This document shows, piece by piece, positions 9,129-16,414 of a stretch of DNA of 64,000 nt (position 1 is its first letter; each line of letters opens with the position of its first letter). The notes under the pieces were generated by a model. It saw nothing but the letters and a program-made list of their open reading frames with translations. It was not told the origin of the DNA and ran no database searches. The translations under genes were made by a program, and so were the position numbers. The stretch is from Streptomyces sp. NBC_01446 (GTDB lineage Bacteria; Actinomycetota; Actinomycetes; Streptomycetales; Streptomycetaceae): positions 5,108,001-5,172,000 of the forward strand of contig NZ_JAPEPO010000001.1 of NCBI RefSeq assembly GCF_026340095.1, given 5' to 3'.

Positions 9129-9745
9129 CTGCTGACGTCGTAGACCTTAGCATCCTGATCCGAGCCAGGAAAAATCGATATCCGCACCGCAGGTTTGGCG
9201 CTCGCGCGGGCCGCCCGGACGCAGGCCCAGAGCATTACCTCGGGCCCCGGCAGCCACGGGTGGCGGGTGTCGGGGGCGACCACCCAGCGTGAGTCGGCGC
9301 GCGGTTCCCCGGCGTGGTCGGTGCCCCCGGCCGGCGGTGGGACGGTCACGGCGTCACCGCTTCCATGGCACAGGAGAGGTGGCACGGCGGGGCCCCACTC
9401 CTCCCACCCCAGGAGCGAGGGCAGCCGGTGGGCGGTGCCGGGTGCCGTGAACAGGAGCATGCGGCCGCGGTGCGCGGCGACCGGGCCCGAGCCGGGGCCG
9501 TCCTCCCACAGCGCGTCTAACATCCGGCGCCCGAACATCGACGGCGCGTTCACCACGTCGAAGGCGGTGCCGCAGGGCAGCACCACGGGGGCGCCGGGCC
9601 GTGACTCCCAGAACGCGAGCGTGCTGCGTGGATGCGTTCCTGCCGACGCGAGCCACGCGGCGCCCTCCCGGGTGGCGCCCGCTATGTCGAATCGGTCGTA
9701 CCGGGTCAGCGGGCCGGTGCTGTTCTGGGGGTGTGTGGCGCTCAT
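9119..9745 (-). CDS. Conserved Streptomyces protein, primase/polymerase-N-like
   Basis: 208 aa, ATG at 9745. I do not recognise an experimentally studied homologue. Seen: a GC-rich alpha/beta protein with VVLPCGTAFDVVNAP near residues 54-68 and HRLPSLLGWEEWGP near 106-119. This pattern recalls a family often auto-annotated as bifunctional DNA primase/polymerase N-terminal-like in Streptomyces. Catalytic residues cannot be confirmed, so no activity is claimed. Its stop codon (TAG, 9119-9121) lies inside the tRNA-Lys 5' end, so the last residues (SRRR) are written by tRNA sequence. Confidence 0.7.
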   Translation of the reverse strand: MSATHPQNSTGPLTRYDRFDIAGATREGAAWLASAGTHPRSTLAFWESRPGAPVVLPCGTAFDVVNAPSMFGRRMLDALWEDGPGSGPVAAHRGRMLLFTAPGTAHRLPSLLGWEEWGPAVPPLLCHGSGDAVTVPPPAGGTDHAGEPRADSRWVVAPDTRHPWLPGPEVMLWACVRAARASAKPAVRISIFPGSDQDAKVYDVSRRR

Positions 9746-9882
9746 GACATCTACATCTACCGGCCGTGAGCGCGCGACTTCCCAGGGTTGCCGGAAATCG
9801 GGACAGGAGGGGGCGGGGTGGAGTATCTTACCCCCCGGGCATATGCCAGATGATCTTTACCGGCGTGGGTGCTGCGCCGTTG

Positions 9883-10236
9883 CTACGGCCGGTTCTCGGC
9901 CGACCCGCGCATCAGGTCGCGGCCGAACTCGACCATCTTCTTCGCGTAGTCCTCGGTCCACTGCGCCTGCTCGGCGATCGCCGCGGCCGTCAGGCGGTCG
10001 AAGCGGCGCGGGTCGGCGAGCTGAGCCGCCGCCATGGCCTGGAACTCCATGGACCGGTCGGTCGCGGCACGGAACGCGTGCGTCAGCTCCGTGGCGCGGG
10101 CGAGCAGCGCACGCGGGTCCTCGATCGCCTCCAGGTCGAAGAAGTGCTCCGGATCCGCGGCGGCCTCGGCCGGCTCGAAGAGCAGCGGGGCCGGACGCAT
10201 CCGCCTCTCGGTACGGGCCCGCTCGGGCTCGGCCAT
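9883..10236 (-). CDS. Conserved small protein of unknown function
   Basis: 117 aa. ATG at 10236 with a strong GAGGAGG Shine-Dalgarno. Seen: an acidic, helix-rich soluble protein, with Ala/Glu-rich stretches (DLEAIEDPRALLARATEL) and a basic C-terminal tail; no membrane segment, signal peptide or catalytic motif. It lies between the primase-like gene and the helicase operon on the same strand. No function can be given. The Shine-Dalgarno and typical Streptomyces codon bias support it as a real gene. Confidence 0.75.
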   Translation of the reverse strand: MAEPERARTERRMRPAPLLFEPAEAAADPEHFFDLEAIEDPRALLARATELTHAFRAATDRSMEFQAMAAAQLADPRRFDRLTAAAIAEQAQWTEDYAKKMVEFGRDLMRGSAENRP

Positions 10237-10328
10237 GATGTTCCTCCTCGTACGGTGTGCAGCCCCCCGTCGCCGCCGGGGCCACCTTCTATTCTCCGCA
10301 GGCCCGCAAGAGCGCCCCTTCCTTCAGT

Positions 10329-10401
10329 TCAAGGCGTCCATGTCACCCGGTGTTCCGTGAGGCGGGCCAGTACCGCGTGGTTCGCCTCCCAGCCGTCTGG
10401 G
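10329..10401. repeat. 73-bp direct repeat, copy 1 (outside the helicase gene)
   Basis: Matches 10489-10561 with a single mismatch (T at 10341, C at 10501). It duplicates the last 24 codons and stop of the helicase gene, offset by 160 bp. It is not part of any convincing ORF itself. Confidence 0.95.
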
Positions 10402-10488
10402 CTGTGTTCCTCGGCCGCCTCCCGGCGGCGTGCGGTCCGGAGTGGCCGTCGAGCAGGCGCGCAGGCTGACTAGGGGCGTCCGGTCCGC

Positions 10489-10561
10489 TCAAGGCGTCCA
10501 CGTCACCCGGTGTTCCGTGAGGCGGGCCAGTACCGCGTGGTTCGCCTCCCAGCCGTCTGGG
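10489..10561. repeat. 73-bp direct repeat, copy 2 (3' end of helicase gene)
   Basis: The in-gene copy of the repeat described at 10329-10401. It encodes the helicase C-terminus (PDGWEANHAVLARLTEHRVT...) and stop codon. Confidence 0.95.
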
Positions 10562-11865
10562 AATTTCACCGTCACGCCCAGTTGGACCGGTTCCGTCGAC
10601 GGGTGGTCGTCCAGTAGGTCGGGGACCCCCGCGCGGCAGACCACGATGCACGCGTGGCGGTGGCGGGACGCCAGGACGCACAGGCGTCCGGTCTCCAGGT
10701 GGAACGCCGTCGCGTCGGGGCGGCCCGAGAGCGGGTGCAGGACGACCGTGACGTCGAACTCGCGGCCCTGCAGCCGGTTCGCCGTGTCCACGGTGACGTC
10801 CGTGACGCCGAGCTCCGCGAGTGCCGAGCGCACCGCCGCCGCCTGGTCGCGATGCGCCGTGCCGACTGCGATGCGGTCCGCCGTGAGGGGGGACGGGTCG
10901 GGGCCGCGCTCCGAGAGCGTGACGCCACCGCGGTCGAGCAGGCGCCGCACCACCTGGGCCAGGGCCCGTACCGCCTCGGGGTCCGTGCGGGGGGTGTGCC
11001 CGGCCGGGAGTTCGAGCAGGCCCCAGCCCGACTCCGCCGCCTCGTCGATCACCCGGTCCGGGCCCGAGCCGTCGGAGGTCACCGTGAACCCCAGGCTGCG
11101 GTCGCCGTGGTCCGTACCGCTGCGGAACGGCGTGTACGGGTAGAAGGCGCCGGAGACCAGCGGCGCGGCGGACGCCGGGAGGCGCCAGGAGACCGGGAGC
11201 CGGTGCTGCGGCAGCTCGGGGTTGTGCGCCAGGAGCGTCGTCACGGCGGACGCCGAAGGGTCGTACGACAGGCCCGCCCACTGTTCGGCCCCGACGATCG
11301 CGAACGGGTCCAGCTGGCCCGGATCGCCCACGAACAGCGCCCGCTCGAACAGGCCCGCCACGGCGAGCAGCGCGTCCGAACGCATCTGGTACGCCTCGTC
11401 GACGATGGCGTGCTGCCAGGGGTCGATGTCCTTGACGTGCGCCCACTTCGCCGCCGTCGAGATGACGACCGGCAGCGGCGCGAGGTCACCGGCCTTGGTC
11501 GACTTGCGCACGTTGACCAGGTCGTCGAGTGCCTTGTCGTACGGGTCGGGGTCGCTGCTGTGCAGGCGCCCGACGGGCAGCTCGGGGTTCTTCTCGGCGA
11601 GGCGCAGGACGAGGTCGTCGACCTGCGCGTTCGTCTGGGCGATGACCATCAACGGGCGTCCCGCCTCGGCCAGTTCGAGCGCGGCCCGCACCACGAGTGT
11701 CGACTTCCCGGCGCCGGGCGGGGAGTCCACGACGGTGCCGCGGGCCGTGCCGTGCAGGGTGTCGTGGAGGATCGCGTCGGTGGCGCGGCCGGCCGCCGCC
11801 CCCGGGTCGAACGGGGTGTCGCCGCGCGCGCCGGAGCGGCCGGGCTGGTGCGGTGCGGCCGTCAC
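10489..11865 (-). CDS. Superfamily 1 (Dna2/Upf1-like) DNA/RNA helicase
   Basis: 458 aa, GTG at 11865 with GGAGGA upstream. Seen: Walker A SPPGAGKS (48-55), motif Ia QTNAQVDDL (77-85), Walker B IVDEAYQ (154-160), motif III GDPGQLDP (180-187), SWRLP (226-230), and motifs V/VI in TANRLQGREFDVTVV with LASRHRHACIVVC. This is a complete SF1B-type helicase core with short insertions, smaller than RecB or AddA. It overlaps the upstream 532-aa gene by GTGA, so translation is coupled. With the RecB/Cas4-like nuclease two genes upstream, it looks like a split Dna2/AddAB-type helicase-nuclease. Its 3' end has been duplicated downstream. Confidence 0.88.
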   Translation of the reverse strand: MTAAPHQPGRSGARGDTPFDPGAAAGRATDAILHDTLHGTARGTVVDSPPGAGKSTLVVRAALELAEAGRPLMVIAQTNAQVDDLVLRLAEKNPELPVGRLHSSDPDPYDKALDDLVNVRKSTKAGDLAPLPVVISTAAKWAHVKDIDPWQHAIVDEAYQMRSDALLAVAGLFERALFVGDPGQLDPFAIVGAEQWAGLSYDPSASAVTTLLAHNPELPQHRLPVSWRLPASAAPLVSGAFYPYTPFRSGTDHGDRSLGFTVTSDGSGPDRVIDEAAESGWGLLELPAGHTPRTDPEAVRALAQVVRRLLDRGGVTLSERGPDPSPLTADRIAVGTAHRDQAAAVRSALAELGVTDVTVDTANRLQGREFDVTVVLHPLSGRPDATAFHLETGRLCVLASRHRHACIVVCRAGVPDLLDDHPSTEPVQLGVTVKFPDGWEANHAVLARLTEHRVTWTP

Positions 11866-13460
11866 AGCAGATCCTCCGTGGTCACGGCGTCCGGCGCCTC
11901 AGGCACCGGCGCACCCGAGCCGTCCCTGTGCGGCGGGCCGCCGTGTGTCCACGGCGTCTCCTCCGGGTCCGGCAGCTTCGGGCCGCCCCGCTGCTCGTGC
12001 TCGAAGAGCGTGAAGCACACCTGGTCACCCTTCTCCGGGACGGATCCCGGCTCCGGCTCCTTGCCGCGGCCCATCTTGTCCAGGACGCGCAGGACGACGC
12101 CGCCCCCGGCGTCGTACGACACGAACTCCGCGGCCTGCGGCTTGCCGTCGAGCGAGCGGTACACCTTCGTGCGCTCGCCGAGATGCGGCACGTCGTCGGT
12201 GCGGACGGTGATCAGGGGGCGCGGCCGGTTCTTCTCGTTGTACGCCGGCACCGACTCGGTCACCTCGCCCGCGAACGCCTCCCCGGTGAGCCTGCGGCCC
12301 GCCATGACCAGCGGGTCGTCGAGCGCCTCCTGCGCGTCCAGCCTGGCCTGCTCGCGCTCGCGTGTCGCCAGCTTGTTGGCCGCCGTCACCGCGTCGTCGC
12401 GGCGCGGCTGCGGCGGCTCGCCCGCGGCCACGCGGTCCCGATGGCTGGTGAACGACCAGCGGTCGCGCGTCCAGCGCTCCGCTGCGCGCGGCCCCTCGGG
12501 GAGCGTGCACAGCGCGTCCAGGCCGCGCCACACCGCGTCCCAGGTGGGCCGGGTCCGGCTCTCGACGAGCGCGTGGATCTCGCGCTCGGCCGCCGTCAGC
12601 GCGGCCAGCCTCGCGTCCGCCTCGATGCCGTCCTCGGCGGCGGCCAGCAGGGTGCGGGCCTTGTCGTAGCGCTCGATCGCGGGCGCCAGCAGCTTGTTGT
12701 CGAACGCGGGGTCGGTGGACGGGCCCGCGGGCGGGCAGACGAGCTGGCCGTCCTTGTCCCGGGCCAGCTCGGCGCGGAGCGCGGCCTCGGCACCCGACGT
12801 GCCCTCCGGGGCCTCGATCCAGGCGAGCAGCGCGCCCAGGTGCTGGTCCTCCAGGGTGGACTGGCCCGTCGCCCAGTGCCGGGACAGCAGGTCCGTCATG
12901 GCGAGCAGCAGTGCGGAACCGGGAACCCTGGCCCGCTCCCCGAAGTGCGTCAGCCAGCGGCCCAGGAGCGGGACGTGGGGCGGCGCGGGATAGGGCGCCT
13001 CGGGCTCCTGCTCGGCGGTGCGGCGGAACCGCATCGAGCGCCCCAGAAGCCGTACGAACTCGATGCCGGAGCGGCTCGGCAGGATCAGCTGCGGCGCGTC
13101 CGCGCACAGCTCGACCTCCACCTTGACCCGCTTGCCGGTCGTGGGGTCGGTCTCGGCGCGCTCGGCGGCCTCGACGTCGGCCGCGAACCCGTCGACGTAC
13201 GGCAGGACGATCCCTGCCAGCTCGGCGAGGAAGGCGAAGCGCAGGTCCCGGTCGCGTGGCTGGGGTACCACGAGGAGCCGGGGCGAGGTGCGCTCCGTGC
13301 CGACGAGCGCGCCGAGCGGGGCGCCCGCCTCACCGGCCGTGATGAGCGGGACGAGGACTAGGGGGCGCTGCGACAGATGGCGGTGCCGCACGGTCGCGAC
13401 CGGCTGGGCCCGTCCGCTCTGCACGGCCTCCAGACGGGCCAGATCGTTGATCAGCGGCAT
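11862..13460 (-). CDS. Unknown 532-aa protein between nuclease and helicase genes
   Basis: The start is taken as the ATG at 13460, overlapping the upstream nuclease stop by 10 nt; the open frame continues upstream only as a shadow of the nuclease gene. I do not recognise the family. Seen: an N-terminal beta-rich part (RPLVLVPLITAGEAG, PRLLVVPQPRDRDL), a central helical region with HWATGQSTLEDQHLGALLAWIE near 210-235, a charged coiled-coil-like stretch (KLATREREQARLDAQEALDD) and a disordered Pro-rich tail. No Walker, nuclease or HTH motif. Overlaps on both sides tie it to the nuclease and helicase, suggesting an obligate subunit or adaptor of one complex. Confidence 0.75.
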   Translation of the reverse strand: MPLINDLARLEAVQSGRAQPVATVRHRHLSQRPLVLVPLITAGEAGAPLGALVGTERTSPRLLVVPQPRDRDLRFAFLAELAGIVLPYVDGFAADVEAAERAETDPTTGKRVKVEVELCADAPQLILPSRSGIEFVRLLGRSMRFRRTAEQEPEAPYPAPPHVPLLGRWLTHFGERARVPGSALLLAMTDLLSRHWATGQSTLEDQHLGALLAWIEAPEGTSGAEAALRAELARDKDGQLVCPPAGPSTDPAFDNKLLAPAIERYDKARTLLAAAEDGIEADARLAALTAAEREIHALVESRTRPTWDAVWRGLDALCTLPEGPRAAERWTRDRWSFTSHRDRVAAGEPPQPRRDDAVTAANKLATREREQARLDAQEALDDPLVMAGRRLTGEAFAGEVTESVPAYNEKNRPRPLITVRTDDVPHLGERTKVYRSLDGKPQAAEFVSYDAGGGVVLRVLDKMGRGKEPEPGSVPEKGDQVCFTLFEHEQRGGPKLPDPEETPWTHGGPPHRDGSGAPVPEAPDAVTTEDLL

Positions 13461-14656
13461 GCCGGCGCCGCCTCTCCACGCGCGCCGAGCGCCTCGGCCC
13501 GCAGCCGGGCCGCCCGGCGCAGGGCGGCGACCGCCGGGTCCAGCGGGTCGCCGGAGTGGCCATGGGCGGCCGAGAGGACCTCGTCGACCGTGGTCAGACC
13601 GCCCAGTTCGGCCCGGAGGCCGCGGCCGAGCGAGGTGACCGCGCCCTCCTCGCGGGCCCGGTCGCGGCAGTGGAACGCCAGCTCGCACGCGGCCAGGCAC
13701 TCCGGCGCGTACGTCGCCGGCACCGACTCGACCGCCTCCGTCAGCTCGTCCGCGGGCAGCGTGACGTCGAAGCAGGTGCCCTCGGGCAGCGCGTCCGCGA
13801 TGTCCTCGATGCGGGTGAGCCGCTCCAGCTGCCGCCGCGTCACCGACAGCTGCTTGCGTACGTCGACGGCGGACGCCGCCGGAAGGTTGCTGAAGTCCTT
13901 GGGGCAGACGAGCAGGATCCGGTGCCTGACCTCGGGCGCCGGGTCCAGGTGCCCGGCGACCCGCTCGAGGGCCAGCGCGTACACCGCGGCCTGGCGGGCC
14001 GCCGCGCCGACCTTCGCCGCGTCCGCGCTGCCGTCGATCATCGGGAAGGACTTGATCTCGACGACCGTCCACGTCCCGTCGGGGTGCACGACCACCGCGT
14101 CCGGTTCGAGGAAGGCCGGGGTGCCCGCGACGTCCAGGGCGAGCATCGGGTGCTCCAGGAACGTCCAGGCGCCGGAGGCGGCCGCCTCCGCCGTCGCCTC
14201 GCGCAGCGCGAGCGCCGTACGGGCCGTGCGGCCCTCGGGACCGACCGCCGTCAGATCCGGCGTACGGGCCTCGCCCGGCACCGGCTCCGGGCCGCCGCCC
14301 ATGCGCTCGTGCACGAGCCGGAGCAGCTCAGCGCCCCCATCGGCCTTGACCTTCGCCTCGAACGCGTTCCCCCGCATGAACGCGAACTGCGACTGGCCGA
14401 ATCCGGACGGCGCCCCGAGCGCGTCCGCGAGCCGCGCCTTGTCGACACCCGCCCCGTCGAGCAGCGCGCGCCGCCGGCACCCGGGGTTCGCCGCGAGCGC
14501 GGCCAGCGCCCGCGCGTCGAGCGCCCGTGGCGGTATGTCACTGCCACGCAGCTCAGCGAGCTGCTGCCGCAGCGCCGTCCCCCGCGTCGGAGGAGCGGGC
14601 ACCCGGGCCGCCGCCCGGTCCTGCACTGACCTTGCGCTGTCGGGGAATTCGCTCAC
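13451..14656 (-). CDS. Cas4/RecB-like PD-(D/E)xK nuclease with putative Fe-S cluster
   Basis: 401 aa if the GTG at 14656 is used; TTG at 14686 or GTG at 14680 are alternatives and no Shine-Dalgarno decides. Seen: RecB-family motifs RGNAFE (95-100), EPDAVVV with Asp186, VEIKSF with Glu200 and Lys202, and QAAVY (Gln222-Tyr226). One upstream Cys (Cys60) and a C-terminal Cys320-x3-Cys324-x5-Cys330 set closely match the 4Fe-4S arrangement of Cas4, AddB and Dna2 nucleases. The motif-I His is Phe. No cas genes or CRISPR array are nearby. Inferred role: DNA end processing with the co-encoded helicase. The 5' end overlaps the PAP2 gene by about 104 bp. Confidence 0.8.
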   Translation of the reverse strand: MSEFPDSARSVQDRAAARVPAPPTRGTALRQQLAELRGSDIPPRALDARALAALAANPGCRRRALLDGAGVDKARLADALGAPSGFGQSQFAFMRGNAFEAKVKADGGAELLRLVHERMGGGPEPVPGEARTPDLTAVGPEGRTARTALALREATAEAAASGAWTFLEHPMLALDVAGTPAFLEPDAVVVHPDGTWTVVEIKSFPMIDGSADAAKVGAAARQAAVYALALERVAGHLDPAPEVRHRILLVCPKDFSNLPAASAVDVRKQLSVTRRQLERLTRIEDIADALPEGTCFDVTLPADELTEAVESVPATYAPECLAACELAFHCRDRAREEGAVTSLGRGLRAELGGLTTVDEVLSAAHGHSGDPLDPAVAALRRAARLRAEALGARGEAAPACR

Positions 14657-15527
14657 CCGCCGAAGTCTGGCACTCCCCACTGACAATCGAGGACGCAGCC
14701 GTGGAGGCCGGGGCGGGAGAGGTGCGGCCGGGCCGTGCGGAACCGGCCGCGGGCGCGCTGCGCACCCGGGCCCGTACGAGGTCCGCGGCCCGCACCACGC
14801 GCCGGCTCACCAGGAATCCGAGGCCCATCACGGCGACCCCGGCGAGCGCGTCGAGGAAGTAGTGGTTCGCGGTGCCCATCACCACGAAGGTGGTGATCAG
14901 CGGGTAGGCGATGCCGGCCGCCCTGACCAGCGGCGTACGGCCGTGGCGCCACAGCATGACCCCGCACCACATCGCCCAGCCGACGTGCAGGCTGGGCATC
15001 GCCGCGTACTGGTTGGTCATGCCGCCGAGCCCGCGCGGCGCGCTCGCCTCGCCGCCCCACCAGCCCCACGAGCTGTACTGGGCCATGGTGTCGACGAAGC
15101 CGTGGCCGGGGGACAGCAGGCGCGGCGGGCAGGTCGGTACGAGGGTGAAGCCGATCAGGCCGATCAGGGTGGAGGTCATCAGCCAGGTCCGGGCGGCGCG
15201 GAAGTGGACGGCGCGGCTGCGGAAGAGCCAGATCAGGATGCCCGGAGTGACGAGGTAGTGCAGTGAGGCGTACCAGAAGTCGGCGGGGACACCGATCCAG
15301 GCCTCGGCGGTGAAGAGACGGTTCAGCGGGTGTTCGAGGTTGAGATGGAGTGCCTTCTCGGCCCGGAGTATCGCGAGGCCGTGGTCGACGGCGCCCGCCT
15401 CGTCCCCGCGCACCATGAGCCGGCCCGCCGAATAGGCGGCGTACACCAGCACGATCAGCGGCAGTTCGGTCCACCAGCGCAGCCGGTCGCCTGTCGCCGC
15501 AGTGGACGGTGCCTCGGTCTGCGACAT
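14553..15527 (-). CDS. PAP2-superfamily membrane phosphatase
   Basis: 324 aa, ATG at 15527 after GGGGGAG. Seen: five to six hydrophobic segments and the PAP2 signature: PSLHVGWA and NHYFLDALAG (the His and Asp of the catalytic set), with the first motif (KxxxxxxRP type) poorly conserved. The layout resembles inositol-phosphoceramide-synthase/AUR1-like PAP2 proteins of actinobacteria. Family knowledge: integral membrane enzymes acting on lipid phosphates or as phospho-head-group transferases. The C-terminal 80 residues are disordered and Ala/Gly/Pro-rich and overlap the start of the nuclease gene in another frame. Confidence 0.88.
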   Translation of the reverse strand: MSQTEAPSTAATGDRLRWWTELPLIVLVYAAYSAGRLMVRGDEAGAVDHGLAILRAEKALHLNLEHPLNRLFTAEAWIGVPADFWYASLHYLVTPGILIWLFRSRAVHFRAARTWLMTSTLIGLIGFTLVPTCPPRLLSPGHGFVDTMAQYSSWGWWGGEASAPRGLGGMTNQYAAMPSLHVGWAMWCGVMLWRHGRTPLVRAAGIAYPLITTFVVMGTANHYFLDALAGVAVMGLGFLVSRRVVRAADLVRARVRSAPAAGSARPGRTSPAPASTAASSIVSGECQTSAGERIPRQRKVSAGPGGGPGARSSDAGDGAAAAAR

Positions 15528-15751
15528 CAGGCCGCTCCCCCTTAACTCCCTGTACGGCGGCCCGTGGCCACGTGGACCACTTTACGGTGTATGTGTCCGC
15601 CTGGAAGGGGCGCCTCCGACCCACGAAGACGCAACGATCGCCCGGTGGGTTGCCTGAATCCTGGGTGAGCGATGATGGAACGAGCGGGCGTGCCTGGCCT
15701 GACTTATCGGTACATGGCAGCCCTTTTCACCCGCCCTCGGAAAGGTCACCC

Positions 15752-16357
15752 ATGGCACCGCGCATCCTGTTGGCCCGGCATGGACAGACGGAATGGTCAC
15801 TGTCCGGGCGGCACACCGGCAGGACCGACATCCCCCTCCTCGAAGAGGGACGGCGCGGCGCGAAGCTCCTCGGCGAACGCCTGCACCGGGCGCCCCTCGA
15901 CGGACTCCCCGGCGCCGAGGTCCGCACCAGCCCCCTCTCCCGCGCGCGCGAGACCTGCGAACTCGCCGGCTTCGGCGACCGCGCCACGGAGTGGGACGCG
16001 CTCATGGAGTGGGACTACGGCGCGTACGAGGGGCTGACCCCCGCCCAGATCCAGGAGCGGCGCCCCGGCTGGTTCATCTGGCGCGACGGCGTCCCCGAGG
16101 GCGAGACGCTGGAGCAGATGACCGCCCGCGCCGACGAGGTCGTCGCCTGGGCCGGATCCGAGAACCGCGACGCCCTGGTCTTCGCGCACGGCCACATGCT
16201 GCGCTCCATCGGCGCCCGCTGGCTGGGCCTCCCGCTGGACTTCGCGGCCCGCATCCGTCTCAACCCGACGTCCCTGTCAGTCCTCGGCTGGGCCTACGGC
16301 GAACCGGCGATCGAGTCGTGGAACGACATCGGCCACCTCGCGGGCCACGAGGGCTAG
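15752..16357 (+). CDS. Histidine phosphatase (phosphoglycerate-mutase-like)
   Basis: 201 aa. The ATG at 15752, preceded by GGAAAGG, puts the catalytic LLARHGQTEW motif at the N-terminus as expected. Seen: the RHG motif with His10, the Arg of SPLSRARETCELAGF, the acid residue in MEWDYGAYEG and the second His in VFAHGHMLR. Family knowledge: a phosphohistidine-intermediate phosphatase; small-molecule phosphatases, SixA-like and cobalamin CobC-like members share this fold. No neighbour identifies a substrate. It is divergent from the PAP2 gene. Confidence 0.9.
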   Translation: MAPRILLARHGQTEWSLSGRHTGRTDIPLLEEGRRGAKLLGERLHRAPLDGLPGAEVRTSPLSRARETCELAGFGDRATEWDALMEWDYGAYEGLTPAQIQERRPGWFIWRDGVPEGETLEQMTARADEVVAWAGSENRDALVFAHGHMLRSIGARWLGLPLDFAARIRLNPTSLSVLGWAYGEPAIESWNDIGHLAGHEG

Positions 16358-16414
16358 GGCCTTTCGTCCGGATCGGGTGCCGGGCTCGCGGGGTCCTGGA
16401 GGCGCCGGAGGCGC

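Noticed and set aside
11862..14072. 736-codon reading for the middle gene of the helicase operon
   Set aside because: The first 200 codons overlap the nuclease gene out of frame and are Arg/Gly-rich. The ATG at 13460 fits the neighbouring overlaps better.
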